Shown here: piece by piece, positions 1 through 12,847 of the stretch
Layout: each line of letters begins with the position of its first letter
Position numbering within the stretch: the first letter of the stretch is position 1
Assembly (NCBI GenBank): GCA_004335635.1
Contig: QAXH01006164.1
Location: 24,808 to 88,807 of the forward strand
DNA length: 64,000 nucleotides
Direction of reading: 5' to 3'
Origin: Chloromonas sp. AAM2
Taxonomy: Eukaryota > Chlorophyta > Chlorophyceae > Chlamydomonadales > Chlamydomonadaceae
Translations under genes and position numbers: made by a program
The notes under the pieces: model-generated
Database searches by the model: none
Seen by the model: only the letters and a program-made list of their open reading frames with translations
What the model was told of the DNA's origin: nothing

Positions 1-665
1 GGCCAGGAGCATAATCAACATGGTTCGTCTGCTCTGACAAGTGCAGGCACCAGGTACATTTTAGGTACATTAGATAATTTCTGATGTGAATTCCTGATGG
101 TTAGGTATGATTGTACCTTATACGAGGTCTGCATTGTTCTTCCTTCTCTGGCCATGGTTTGGGTACGGAGCCCTGTAAGCGTGAAGTTGGCTGGCAGTAG
201 ACAAACAGCAACGCTGCCTGCTCTTTCTGGCCCCAATTTGGCGCACAGCACTTTCCAATCTCCTGAGCTCAAAAGGCGGCGGCAGCAATCAATCTTTAAA
301 TTCGTGCCATATATATGCGGCTATGGCTAACAGGATACGGCTATCCCGAATAAATCAGCGTGTCTTGTCTTCTTGACTGAGGGCTGTGGCAGGCGGGTTT
401 GCAAATGTAAGTTGCCATCACGTGATTTCTGCTACAAATTATTGTGTTCCTGTATGCAAGCATATGACACCGCTGGGTAGCTTAGGATACAGCGTGACTG
501 TTACACTGCTGTACATATGAATGTTGAGGCATCAGTTGACCACTAGAGGTTGCAGATGACCCGACGCTGTGGACGTCCCGGACTGCATTAGCCACACAAC
601 AATTCATCATTACGACGAGCACAAAATGCATACAAAATGTAAACATTAACAGTCTCAGACAGAAT

Positions 666-715
<50 letters not shown>

Positions 716-1172
716 GTCCAATTCTCTTTGTGTACTAGTACCGTTGACCCAAAATCGGCAACCCTCCCTTTCTAGAGACGACTGACAGGTTTAACTGCTG
801 TACTGCTAGCCTCATATGCACATGCACCTGTCTAGGTCACAAGAGGGGAGGGTTTCGAGCCCGTCCAACCTACAAGGGAAGTCCTGTCTAGGTCACACAA
901 GGTCAATGCCATTTTGAAGCACACAAAATGAAGCACACAAACTTATATGTACCTGTAACAGTGGTTTCTGCCATAAAAGATTAATCTCCTGTAGCAGGGC
1001 ACATAACACCATCGACGCCAGTGTCAGTCCACAGGAACTGTCCCAGAACTGGCAAACTTCTTCTTTCTTTGGTTGATTCCTATGCGAATTTTAATTTTCC
1101 TGTGCACACAAAATTAATTACATTTGAAACACACAAAATGATTACCTGTAGCAGTCAATCGTGGATATCCCA
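1..1172. other. Intergenic region with repeats
   Basis: No gene is supported here. The stretch holds a CA microsatellite (667-711), a fragment of repeat R3 (about 846-890) and a copy of repeat R1 (about 1036-1070). A TTACA at 1118-1122 reads TGTAA on the minus strand, 51 bases past the stop of the glycerol-3-phosphate dehydrogenase gene, and is its likely poly(A) signal. Confidence 0.7.
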
Positions 1173-4100
1173 CTAAGCTGCAGCCACAAGCGTGGGCGCA
1201 GGTGGGGCTGCGATTCCTTCATTAGCAGCCTCCACCGATGCAGGAGCGCCAGGGGTGAAGCCCTGAGCCAGGAACGCGCGTGCCTCTGCTGTCTGCTTCT
1301 GCTGCTCTGCCTTGTCCCAGCCCAGCAGGGGTGCCATGAGAGAGATCACCGTGGGCACAGCGGCGTCGGCAGCGCGGTAGTCCACGAAGGCAAGGCGAAT
1401 GCGCCTAGACAGGAAGTCCTGGGCGGTCAAGCAGTACTCGTTCTGCACACAAAACACAGCATATGCGCATCGGTTAACGCAAACCCACTTGACGTAAACC
1501 CACTTGAACAGATCTCAACAGCGTGGGTGTTGTAGCAACATGGTCGTCTTCATCTGCTGCTGCTGCCAGACAATGGAGCCTGGCAATTGGGTTGTAGCAT
1601 GCACATGCTTGGACATGTTCAAGAGCAGGCGGTCAAGCATTACTTTCATTTGAACGTTTATACAGTGCACCTGACGTGAATCCAGGCAAACACGTAACAC
1701 GAGAGTTCAATAGCATATGCTCGTGCTTCCAAGGCTGCCCACCTGCACACAGTATACGACCTCTGCCTGGATGTGTGGGTGACCCGGCACCAGGGGATGG
1801 CCCAGGTTTTGCTGTGCGGCCAGCGCCAATACTGCTGGGGTGCGGTCTCCGTATGAGGTTACCAGATGCTGGATTGTTGCCAGGTTGGGCGAGTCTTCCT
1901 CTGCCTTAGCTGGCTTCGTGTCGGCCGCACTGGCTGTCAGTGAACTACTGCTGGCTGCGAGGACTTGCTGGGCAATCTGCAAGGCACAGCAGAACCACGA
2001 TCAGTTGAAGTTGTGTTCAGTTGTGGCCTTGAATAGACGCGAAGCATTAAAGAGTTAGAATTACAACCAAAGCAAAATGATGTTGACATGCATGCAGATC
2101 TTCTTGGTTTGAGTGCATATTGCGCCAGCAAGAACATGCTCAAGCTGCCGATGACTGACTCAAGTTTGGAACAGCAACACCAAGAAAGCAGTTGGTGTGG
2201 AAAAGGCACTGCCAGCACATGCGAGTGTGCAATCCTCTACCCAAAAACGCAGCATGGTGGATAGGGCAAAGTCAACAACACGGCACTACACGCATCAAAA
2301 TGAACATCAGCTCAGTTGCAGGCACATGTGTTGCTCACCTCTGCAGGCAGCGTGCGCTTGTATGCGGCAGAGCCCAGCAGCGGCAGCTTTTCGGTCATGC
2401 ATGGGCGTGTGTTCATGGGCAGGCGCCCTGAGGCCATGGCAACATCCACAGTCTCCTCGGCCATGCGTCGATAGGTGGTCCACTTGCCACCCGTCACGTT
2501 CAGCATACCATCATCATCCATGAAAATCACTGCAAAGCACAGGCAAGCACATGTGTGTTAGACAGCGACCATAGCTAGATGTTGAGGCGTGCACCAGTTT
2601 CTAGTCCATTCAGACTCTGTACTCTCTGGACGAACTGGCCACCTTGCCAAAAGCATGTCATCACAAGGCCAGCATGGTTCATGTGTGTTCACTACTGATG
2701 CGCTTGATAGTGTAATGTCAGGACATTAAGGCTGCATCCCGTTCAAAATGTAAGACCTTTGTCGTCGCAGGCAGGCGTCTGGCATATCGTGTCAGCGAGC
2801 CAACGTGCCATGCACGATCTAATGCCCACCAAGCGGCCTGCCATGCTCTGCCGCTCACCATGGTCGCGCACAATGCTCTGTGTGTCCTTTGCCTTGGGGT
2901 TGCTGGGCAGCGGGCGGATGCCTGACCATGTGGACAGCACATCGGAGGGCGTGACGCGCACACTGAGGTAGTCGCTGATGGTGGCAAGGATGTACGTCAC
3001 CTCCTCCTCGCTGCTACGTGGACGGGATGTCACCTGTTAATGTACGACACACAGCAGCGGCAGCATAAAATAGGCAATGGGCCCGTCTAAGGTATGATAT
3101 ACAGCAAATATATTGAAGAGCCTATTTACACTGGCAAACGGGCCAATAATAGGAGCGGGTGTGGCTGGGTGCTGAAGCTGAGCAACAAGCTGATGTTGAA
3201 CCAGCCTTGGCACATACGTGGGTCCTAGTTGGTTGACACGAGAACAGCATTTGACAGTGTGCGTGGCCAAAGTGCAAGACTGCGGTTCATTTGCAGCTGC
3301 CTTACCTCGCATGGGATATCTGTTGTCCCGGCAATCAGATGGTTCTGCCATGGAAGCAGGAAGACAACCCTACCGTCCACCGTCTGCAGGCATGGGCGAG
3401 AGCGTGGGTGCACATTAATTTTTCACCAGTGCATGTCATTACATCATGCGAGGGACTGGAAGACATTGCATGCAGGCTGGCAACACTTGACCTGTCCGCA
3501 CATTGCAAAGCGACACTGCTTTTGATGACCTGTACTACTTCCGTTGGCTTTCAGGGTGTCTGCACGTTGGAAAGAGGCGCATTGATGCACGCACCTTAGG
3601 GATGATAATGCCAGTGGTGTTGGATCCCAGGAACTGAGGCAGTGTCACGTGCGCTCCTGCGCTGCCAGTGACTCGTGTGTCACCCCTGCACGCGCAGCCA
3701 GTTCATGCAGCCATCAGAGATTTGCATCATCGCGTGACACAAGGATATCATGCAGATCGTGCCTGCAATGCATCATGCACATGGTGTGGAGCCTGGCATG
3801 AATGAATCCCGACATTGCCAGAGACTTTACCTGGACAGCAGTGCGCGAGCTGGGCAGCATACTACTGGCACCTACACAAATGTTCTGGCCACTTGTCAAA
3901 AGAGCACACAGTGCCAGGGTGCTGCCTGACGCTGCTGCCACAACGCATGCACTTTAGAGTACGCAGCAACCTGATGCAATGGCCTGTACTGTGGCATACC
4001 CACCTAGCAGCCTAGCACGCAATGACACCCACAGTGTGGGCTGTGAAGCTCAAACCTACTTGGGCTCTGACAGTCGCCTGACTCCGTCCAAGAATGGCCC

Positions 4101-6216
4101 TGTCGCGTTGATCACCAGCTTTGCATGCACGTCCATCTCAGCTCCAGTGATTCGATCGCGACAATGGGCACCCACCACCTTGCCATCCTTGTTCTGCATA
4201 CATGGGCAAAACAACCGCACAATGGTACTTCTCAACAAGGCCGGCGAGGGCCACGATGCAGCCATGGGAGCGTTTAGTGCATGGAACGATAGTCACAACA
4301 ATTCTACGTTGAGCTGGAGGCATGGCGCTGTTGAGCTTGGCAACTTGCAGCTGCATGGTGCCATGCTTTTGTATTTGCTGCAATACTGCTGTGAGTGAAG
4401 TTTCCTTCACCTGCCCTCTGTCATTCGCGCATGAGTGAACTGACCTTCAACAAGTGTGTTGCCTCCATGTAGTTCGTGGTTGCTGCGCCAGCTGCTGCGG
4501 CTGTGCATGCCAGCGTGACGGCCAAGCGAGCGTCGTCAAACTGTCCGTCATAGTACATGATCTGCGCAGTGTATGAATGCACACAGCATCGACTCATGAC
4601 ACGGCGGCCATGTCATGCATCACTCATGCAAAACAGCACAGCACAAGGCGCCACATGAAGCACAAAGCAGGCTGGTTTTCCTGGTAGAATTGCCGCAAAA
4701 TCATTCCTTGCTCACCCCTCCTTTCAGGTTGCGTCCATGAAGTTGCGTGGCCAGGGTTGGCAGCCATGAGAGTGACTCAGTGGGTCCAACATACTTGGAC
4801 AAGATCAGGCTGGTGCTGCCAGCCACCAGATCATATGCCTACGAAAGGGTGCACAGACAGCTTGACTCACAACATTGCAGCTCATCATTTGCCTTGCACG
4901 CAGCAGAACAACTGCATCTGGGTTCAGACCAGTGTCGTATGTCAGGTTCAGTGAGCAACAATGGACTTGCAGCGACCTTGGCCAAAAGTAGGTCAAAAAT
5001 GCAGGCTACTGGGTGTGCTGTACCGTGCTCCGACAACGCTGCCTGTTCAAGAATCGTCCTGTTCGTGAATCATGTAGCAGCTGAAGCACACAAATGACTT
5101 CAACTGTGCAATGGGTAGTTTGCCGCCTGATCTGCCATACGCTGGCGCAGGGTGGTTGGCGGGTTTCTAGTGCTGATCCATGCATCGCTGACGCTGAGCA
5201 GAGAGCTGTGGACTTGCCTTCATGCCTGCCCAATAGTAAGGCACCTCCCACCACTTGTAACACGGCTGCGCAGGCAAACAGTCAGCAACAGGCAAGCAGC
5301 AGCCTTCAGCAACACAAAATACAGGATATGCCGTCACTGGTATGCCTGTGTTGTTCAGATTAGGACGTCATTGCAGGCCAATTTGCACCCACCCAAGCCC
5401 CGACTAACACTGCTGTTACAGTTGCAGACACACGCACACGCGCAAATGCATGCTATTCCTGCAACTCACAGTGAGGATTGCGAGTGGCCTGCTGAGATGG
5501 GGCGCATTCTCCAGCAAGGTCTTGCGCTCATGCAGCGCCTCGTAAACCAGCTTGAGCTGGCTGTAGTCGAATCCCATCACAGCCTTTTCCAAGTACCGCA
5601 CACCTCCATGGACCAGCTTGGTCGACTTGCTGGATGTGCCTGATGCCCAATCCTCACGCTCTATCATGGCGGTGCGCAGGCCTCTGCATGCGAGAGTGAA
5701 GATCAACTGTTGCATGTTTAGCTCGCATACCTAAGCAGCGGAAAGCGTTGCTGCGCATGCTGAGCACTGCTCAACGTCCAGACTCATCCGGACCGCAGAT
5801 ACGCACAACAGACCGTGCTCAGACTATGGCATGGTATCGATGCGCTGGTGGCTTGGAGCAGGCGCGGTTGCGTGGTAAGGCACATATGGTTCCGACACCC
5901 CCTACCTCCCATATCAAAACCTCGTCCCAGATGAGTATGCTGATTGTAAGCCGAGATTAGCGCCATACCTGGTGGCTGCATCAACGGCACAGCCTGTGCC
6001 AGTCGCTCCTCCTCCGATGATGAGGATGTCGAAGGGCTTGTCCACGCTGCTATCATGCAGGCGTGTTAGTTGCTGTGCCCGGCTGGGCACCACGTCCGAC
6101 ATGACGGGTGCTCCAGGCGCAGTGCCTGCGCTCGCTGAACCCCATACTGGCGTGACTGCCAACCCTGCTGCAGCGCTGGCGAGCGCCACGGGGCCCCATC
6201 GTAGCGAGGACCACAT
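1173..6216 (-). CDS. SDP6: FAD-dependent glycerol-3-phosphate dehydrogenase, mitochondrial
   Basis: Oxidises glycerol-3-phosphate to dihydroxyacetone phosphate and passes electrons to ubiquinone at the inner mitochondrial membrane (known for the family). I join 12 exons on the minus strand: 6216-5969, 5683-5470, 5265-5218, 4838-4716, 4561-4445, 4193-4060, 3685-3595, 3383-3306, 3033-2859, 2529-2339, 1976-1743, 1442-1173; 640 aa, in phase throughout. The FAD-binding GGGATGTG is at residues 68-75 after a targeting-like N-terminus. Exon 2 carries the family block TSSKSTKLVHGGVRYLE, exon 8 LPWQNHLIAGTTD, and exon 10 GGKWTTYR (residues 423-430). The C-terminal domain (exons 11-12) fits the plant SDP6 type; no calcium-binding EF-hands as in animal GPD2 are seen. 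The length matches plant homologues. Intron 3 uses a GC donor (5216-5217). The start is the ATG that begins the targeting peptide. Confidence 0.93.
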
Positions 6217-7341
6217 GGCTGGTCAAGATTTCAAGCTCCGCAATCCGATCGAGCTGATCAAGCGTATGTGACTGATATTTCTTCGCGTATAAACCTGAGA
6301 TTGCGGCCGATGGTTGGATGATGAGCGTTCCGATGTCCAGCAGTGTCACAGCGGTTTCGGTGTGAAGCCTGCGTTGAAGATATCTCTACAAGGTTGTACC
6401 ATATTCTAATGCACTACGTTCCTGGGTTATCTTGTGACCTCGCATCACTGTGTGACTTCACAAGGGCTGTCTCCACCTTCTTTTCACCTGCCCTCAACTC
6501 GACTCGCTTCGGGCTTTACTGCCAAAGCGCGCTGGCCTATTGCCAACATGCCAGCAATGTGTCGCTCGTGCGTGCAGGACGTCCCCGGCCGCCCGCAGGT
6601 TGCAAAATTTGAAATTCGGTCAGCCCAACGATCGCTTTGGCGCAGCAAACATTGTACAGCAATCAGAAATGCTACGGGATTGTCTGACTTGCTCGAGGTG
6701 CCTGCGCAAGGCCTCGGTTTTCCAGTCTGACAGACGTAGGCCTCTCGCGCGCAAATAAAGGAGCCTCCGGCGCTATTCCTATCTAGACAGAGGGCCAAGT
6801 AGGTTGGTGTCTCAGCGCATCCTGCTGAGTGCGCTGCAAATTCATGCCCGGCCTAAAAGCCAGTACAGCTACTCATGCATTCATCAGACACCCTTTCCGA
6901 GTTCTGCTTTGTGCATGATCCCTTGATCTGTTGACTCGGTGTGACTGGGGCACATAGTTGCCTCGATAATTTGCCTGAATAGTTTGCCTTAATAATTGGA
7001 TAGATTAGAGCTCATCAGCGTAAGTGCATGGGTAGTGCATTAATGCGAGAAAGCAGGGGCCAACGATCCAAGGGTTAGATTGGGGTTAGAAATTGTTTTG
7101 CCTCGCATTGAGGACTGCCATTGAGTGGACGCAAGGCGGGCTTGCCACCATTGAGCAGCTTCATCCTGGCCACGATCTAGTGACCTTGGTGTGGCCTGTC
7201 GACACTGTACTGTGGCCACAGGAGCATGGTAGCATCTGGCACACATGTATGGCGGCAGATGCCATCAAAATGACGATGCCGTTCTAATACTCAGTGAGGC
7301 CGGACAGTGGGCTGCCCCCTTGTCACACATCACGAGTGCAA

Positions 7342-7520
7342 CCAGAAGTTTGCCAGTTCTGGGACACTTTTTGCGTCCTGCACTGAAACCAGTGGTAATG
7401 CTCTTCTGTTGGATCTGATGTGTCTGTATGTGCGTGTGAATGAGTTGAATTGTCGGTGAAGTCTGGGGTATGTTCGCCGCGAAGGATGCATCTGCTTGAC
7501 TGTGACCTCAAAAGAGGTGT
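7342..7520 (-). repeat. R1 dispersed repeat, long copy
   Basis: Minus-strand copy of the R1 family, whose core is TTGTCCCAGAACTGGCAAAC. This copy aligns with the one at 14390-14580 over about 180 bases. Shared blocks are a GTCACAxTCAAGCAGATG segment, a CTTCACCGACAA segment, a CA-rich stretch, then CAACAGAAGAGCATTACCAC followed by GGTTTCAGTGC. It shows that R1 is longer than its 20-base core. Confidence 0.75.
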
Positions 7521-9014
7521 TAATCCCAGTGAAAGACAATTTGACACAACGGCCTCTTGTGGCGGGCAGGCACGCGCAGAACAATCTCAGGGTTTGCGTC
7601 ACTGGTCGTAAGGCCAGGGCACACAGAGAATACCAATCAGGCGCCCACGACACAGCTCTCAAACACCACCACTCACAACAGGACGTACAAGTGACAGGTC
7701 TTAACCTCACTGTCTTGTGGACAAGGACAAGGACACATTTGCGTTCAATCACCCTGAAAGAAAAACTCTAGGTTTATCAAAGCACAGCAGCCAGATTGAC
7801 ACATACACACACACACACACACTTACACACACACACACACTCATACACATGTTTTTGCTGAGGCACACCGGTGCCAGCGTCAGTCCCAGGAATTGTCCCA
7901 GAACTGGCAAACTTCTGCTGGAGGTTGGAATGGTGCAGTTGGTGGAGCGTAGCCGGAAAGCTAGGAGACGCCTGGCCAACGTTGGGGCCCTCATCCACCA
8001 GGACGGGCTGCAGCTGGTGCTGCTGAGCGTCCTGGTGGGCGTGTCTGTTGTGAGCCCGTCGCACCACATTTCCCATGAAGGCCGCCAGCCTGAATGCCAT
8101 CAGCCGCGCCTGGGCAGTGTGGCCTGCACCTACTGCCTGTCCACCTGCACCTGCTGTGCTGCAGAGTGTAGATGCTACTGCTGGCTGGCCTGAGTCTGCC
8201 GCAAACTGCCCGGTATCAGCGGTGCGAATGGCTGCAGCGGTGCCCCCTTTGAGCTCCATGTGTTGCATGCAGTCCAGGGGATGGCGCACCGGTGATGCAG
8301 CAAACGCAACAGATGCAGGCCATCCTGCAGTAATCCCAAGCATCTACAGGCGGACTTGCAGCAGGTGCAGGCGGATGCGCAGCAGGTGCAGCAGATACTG
8401 CAGAACGTGGAGACTATGCAGGCTGGGCAGGCGGCATTCATGGCGGATGCGGAGCGACGAGCTCTCAACAAGCATTCCCAGTTGGCGGGAAGTGTCCTAA
8501 CTTTGGCCAGGCGCCTCTCAATTCCCAGGTTACAAGGAGGGAGTGCACACCATGAAGCACGTCCAACACAAACATCAACTGATTGCGCAAATTGCAAAAA
8601 TTTCTCCTAGTGAAGGGGAATCTGGCCGTGTCAGCAAGGGGTGGTGAGTCCCTTGAAGCCATCACCCCACAGAAAGCATCCCGCTAGTCACTAGTGTGCG
8701 TCTTCTAGTATGACGTCACCTTCAAATTGAAACGGAAACACTCCAATCGACTCATGGCCCCTCTGATTCTCTCCAGCCACGCGTATTCTCCAATAATCAT
8801 CACATTGACAACAGGCCATGTCTGACACTCCCAGAGTTTTACTTTGACTTGACACCGGTGTAGGTTACATGAGCTGCATCAGCTCAACCAGCAGCAGATG
8901 GGCGCACTGGCGGTGCGTGACAAGGGCACATTCACAGGCACAGAGGGAGGGTTGATCAGCGGATGTAGGGTTTGACGTAACATGGATTTGGCCGCCAGAT
9001 GCAGTATAGCGCGA

Positions 9015-9248
9015 CTATTCAACTACAATTCTTAAAAGCGGACTTGGACCACTCAGAGCGATATCTCTGAAGGGACACCACTCTTTGGCATGGGCGAGGC
9101 CCGACGACTCTGTGCTGCTCCGGGTAGCCTGCTGCTGCTGTACCTGCTTTGCGTTTGTACGTTGCCTGTGCTTATGCTTCGCTAATCGCTTTGCTCTTCG
9201 ACGTTTCAACGGCTTGCTCCTTTGTTCGTAGGCAGGGTCAGAATCCAT
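9015..9248 (-). CDS. Small Lys/Arg-rich open frame, doubtful
   Basis: A 77-codon frame starts MDSDPAYEQRSKPLKRRRAK and continues strongly basic, then Gln-rich. A possible splice donor follows the codons for AKQ. Its 3' third overlaps a degenerate copy of repeat R2 (ACCACTCAGAGCGATATCTC region), so the full frame is unlikely to be one conserved protein. It could be a first exon whose partners I cannot find, or chance. I do not recognise it. Confidence 0.2.
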   Translation of the reverse strand: MDSDPAYEQRSKPLKRRRAKRLAKHKHRQRTNAKQVQQQQATRSSTESSGLAHAKEWCPFRDIALSGPSPLLRIVVE

Positions 9249-9698
9249 TGCCACTTTTAATGTATCTCAGATTCACTCAGACTCACTTAGCTTGCGATAG
9301 CAGATATACGACGATGCAAACAACAATCAGCTCACCTGTGGGCAGACGAAATACCACGACTGCCCATCAGAGCAAGCCCCACGAGATTAAACTCAAAGCT
9401 CAACCGTTACTGACTGTTTCTCTGAAACGATATGCAAGCCATAAAAGATGAACCATGTCAGCTTGAAGATGTCCATACTTCAACGTCTTGGACGTTCCAA
9501 CTTCTCGGTGCCTTGCAGGTCGTTTGCAGGTCTACTGTTGAAACCAATTCTAGGGATGGCTATATGGTAGAGAGGTGGCTTAGCCGAGGCAAGTGGCGGC
9601 AACACATGTGCGGACGGACTTAAGGTGGGTCTCGTTGGATGTTAACCGGAAGGGTGTGGTGGCCAGCTGGAACACACATGGGGTTTTACCAGAGTTTG

Positions 9699-9785
9699 AC
9701 ACGGGCTGACGCACTACACGCGATCATCAAAGCCAATTTACAGTGGGTTTGATACCACTCAGAACGATATCTCCACAATGACAAT
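9699..9785 (+). repeat. R2 dispersed repeat
   Basis: Full-looking copy of a second repeat family that starts near ACGGGCTGACGCACTACA and runs through GGGTTTGATACCACTC to GATATCTCCACAA. Other copies are at 29188-29245, 38452-38525, 39486-39550 and 42483-42690. Confidence 0.8.
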
Positions 9786-10513
9786 TGTGCCCAAAATGAG
9801 ACCACTAGAGATGCCCCTGGCAATGGTAGTTGGTTGGGCTCGAACAATTGCTTGATGACATGGCACAGCTGGGCATGCCATGCCAAAGATGGCCGTAACC
9901 TGTTGGAGGGTTTGCGCCCAGACGCAACTGCGCAACTGGTGGCCTATGCCGTTGACAACACCCCAATTGCAAGTGCACCAACCACCTCTTACGTGAGTGA
10001 TGTGTGGCGTGATGGCCAAGTCACCCACTTATGGTTGCAGTTTGGGGACGGATGGCTCGCACAGCAAGGGCACTGCATTTGTTTCCATGGCATGCAAACA
10101 GGGCAAACCACTCGCAGCCCTCAGCGCTCACCCAGGCTCTGGCTGGCCTGGAGCATCAAACCCATGCGCTCTACTACCTGACACGCTGCACCTTGCTGGG
10201 TGGCTGGCGATTTGCGACGGAGACCCCTGTAACACAGGGACCCGCTTGCCAAGCTCCAGGCGCCTTCTGGCCCAAGGCTGACTGTCCAGGTTCTGACTGT
10301 CCTGCAGGAGGAGGACCCGTCACAGTACGTTACCACCATGTCATGTGCGATGATGCCGTTACTGTTGCTGCTGGACCAGCTGCTAGCGTTTGTGCAGCAT
10401 GAGCTCGAGCAAAGGAATTCTCAGGTGTGCCACCGGGACAAGGCGTGGCAAGAAGGTGGTGCAGCCCTGCCACCACTGCTGACGACCAAGGCTTGTGGGA
10501 GTCGGACAGGAAG

Positions 10514-10583
10514 AGCGGCCGGTCACCAGGTCAATGGAGTAGATGTCATAGTGCGGGGGTGGCGAGATGAGGCCCTCACCAGG
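10514..10583 (-). pseudogene. Fragment resembling glutamate synthase FMN domain
   Basis: On the minus strand this short segment encodes [15 protein letters not shown] inside a frame with no other glutamate synthase sequence. At the DNA level it is nearly identical to 50876-50935 of the glutamate synthase gene in this window (two long identical runs, of about 25 and 19 bases). Nothing upstream or downstream continues the similarity. It looks like a captured or duplicated scrap of a glutamate synthase gene, either this one or a ferredoxin-type paralogue elsewhere. Confidence 0.6.
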
Positions 10584-11275
10584 CGACATGTGCTTGTAAC
10601 CTCAGAAGGAACAAAAAACAAACAAAAGACAGAGCGCAACAGGTAGAGCAACCCAACCACCCCTCCTCCAGACCCAGGCTAGAAACCAGAGGCCAGAGGC
10701 AAGCAGACAGGAAGCACACACATGCGCAAGGCATGGCAGTCAGGACACGCACAATACACCGCGCGCAGGCCACAGCCGCAGACCTCAGCAAAAAAGCCAA
10801 CCCTCCTCTTGTTCCAGAGCAGAGAGAGCCACACGCACTGCCGGGGACCAGCTCACTTTGCAGAAAAAGAAAGACGACCAGGTCAATTCAACGGCCTGAT
10901 GGAGAGAGATGCTTACAACCACGGTGACCAGGTAACAGATAACCACGGTCAACAGGCAACAGGCAAAGCAACCGACCCAACCACCATGCCTCTAGAACCC
11001 CAGGCTAACAACCAGAAACAGGTAGACAGGCGGCATCATTACACAAACACACGGGCCACAGACAGACAGGGACACAGACAACACACCACACGCGGGTCCA
11101 AGCCAGAGGTCCCAGCAACACAACAGGCAATACATCAGGAGGAACAGCGCCATCACGAGTTTTCCCCACTGTGCCTGGACTGTACATGTAATGTTGAAAT
11201 CACGAGCTGCCGACGCCGCTTGCCCACGTGCAATCCCTGAAGAAACTGAAGTCAACCGATCAAACAGTTCGGTGC

Positions 11276-11348
11276 GCCCTCGTGTCTCAATGGATAGAGT
11301 ATCTGACTTCTAATCAGAAGGTTGTGGGTTCGAGTCCCACCGGGGGCG
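11276..11348 (+). tRNA. tRNA-Arg (anticodon TCT)
   Basis: 73-nt cloverleaf: acceptor stem GCCCTCG/CGGGGGC (with one G-T pair), D arm around AATGGATA, anticodon stem TCTGA/TCAGA closing a CTTCTAA loop with anticodon TCT at 11309-11311, and T arm GTGGG/CCCAC with loop TTCGAGT at 11326-11340. There is no intron and no genomically encoded CCA, as expected for a nuclear tRNA. It reads AGA codons. Internal A and B box promoter elements are included. Confidence 0.95.
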
Positions 11349-12847
11349 ACTGTTATTTTGCTGCATAATTGCATTACACAGCACGTCGCCTCAGAAATTC
11401 GTCCAGAACGACAAGGTCAGACCAGACGTAGAGCCGAACAAAAAGGAGTGTCACCTGGACAAAAGCAGCGATGAGCATGCTGGATTGCAGGTGACCTCAC
11501 CACTGATCATGCTCAGCCAGAACACACTGAGCACTACTTCTGGTCTAGGCGTTGGCCCATGGAAGGTGGATTGGACACTATGCAAGCCCATGACACTACA
11601 AAAGCTGTCGTTATGACAACTGGCGCTATGACCATGGCGCTGCGTCAGCCCGTGTAATTCCTGTCATGAGGCTATTTCGCAATACCTTCACTTGCCAAAT
11701 ACTTCTCATACGCTGCACAGGCACAAGCGGATCTAACAGACAGACGTGTTTTGGCTGTCTAACTAACAAGAGTGATTTTACTTGGTATAGCAGGCATAGG
11801 TGAGACATGGCTGTGCGCAAGGCAGCGGCTTACAGTACAGTCATGAGCTGTCCACCTGATGATGACAAATTACCGTCCACCTAATCATGATTGTCCACCT
11901 GATGCTGACAAATTAACACTTCATCATGACCGTGCTTGCTGGCCCATTTTGCGTTCTTGTTACATGTGAAGACACAGCGTCCTCATCTGGTTGGATTTGG
12001 TTCCTAAGTTTCCTCGACACCTTCCTAACAACTTTTCTGACCACCTTCATCACCTTACTGGCCGCTATGGCGTCCTCTGACGCCCAGCCTGTCCCACCCT
12101 CCCCAGCATATGTCGGCGTGATCTCGTCCGTTCCATCCACATAACTCCCCTGCCCCTGTAAGCCGCTCGTGTTTGCATACACACCAAAAACAATGATTGA
12201 CTTGAAGCACAAGGCCTGAATTGGTTCTAGTCAACTGACCCACCGTAAGCAAGCATGTGTTCAGAACGTGTGCCGACTGTGTCGGTGGCCATGCCACTGT
12301 CCTAGATGTATCTTTCAGTTTTCAGTGCACACTCAAGTGCACCACAGCCTGAATGACGATGGTTGTATTGTCTCGTAAAGGGCTATGAATTGTTCTCAGT
12401 GATACAATGTCGCATGAAAACAGTTGGAAATCATCCAAATTTAGGGAATATGCGGGAAATCACATCTGACAAATCCTAAACCCAAAACTCACCGAGTCAC
12501 TCACTATTGGCAGGCCCTACACTGGCACCACTGGCGATCCTCTGCATTGTCATGCCAGTTCTAGACTGTGTCTGGCTTTAGGACAAGTGCAACGCCTTGC
12601 CCCTTGCTATCTAGCTTTGAAACAGCCCGTCTGCGAAACGTGTACGTGCAAGACCCACCTCTCGTTGTGCGATGCCATGCGTACCCGATTATCTGTTTCG
12701 TGTGGTTCTAGCCATAGGACTTTGCGTGTGTCTATCTGTAGCGCCTGTCCCATTTGGCGAACAAGCGTCAGATCTTTTATCAGTGCCATGGGCCAGTACG
12801 ATCCTGCATAGCATTCCCAGGTATATGTGGGTGAGATGACATGGATG
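11349..12847. other. Intergenic, nothing recognised
   Basis: About 1.5 kb between the tRNA and the reverse-transcriptase relic. A short direct repeat of GTCCACCTGATGATGACAAA type occurs at about 11848-11918. No frame longer than 100 codons has a recognisable domain. Confidence 0.5.

Larger units (their letters stand above)
6217..11275. other. Gene-poor, repeat-rich interval
   Basis: Upstream of the glycerol-3-phosphate dehydrogenase start I find no convincing gene for about 5 kb. It contains R1 copies (about 7342-7520 minus; 7880-7925 plus), a CA-rich tract (7801-7852), an R2 copy (9699-9785), a Gln/Ala-rich low-complexity stretch (about 8290-8480) and a fragment resembling glutamate synthase (10514-10583). 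Several 70-190 codon frames exist, but none shows a recognisable domain and most overlap one another on both strands. Confidence 0.6.

Noticed and set aside
667..711. CA microsatellite as a regulatory Z-DNA element
   Set aside because: CA tracts are common throughout the window and inside R1 copies. Nothing links this one to a promoter.
8290..8600. Gln/Ala-rich coiled-coil gene on the plus strand
   Set aside because: The frame is short, broken by stops and built from a few-codon repeat (CAGCAGGTGCAG type). No start, splice sites or homologous family recognised.
10514..10583. Functional second glutamate synthase gene
   Set aside because: Only about 20 codons match. No flanking domain sequence is present on either side within several kilobases.
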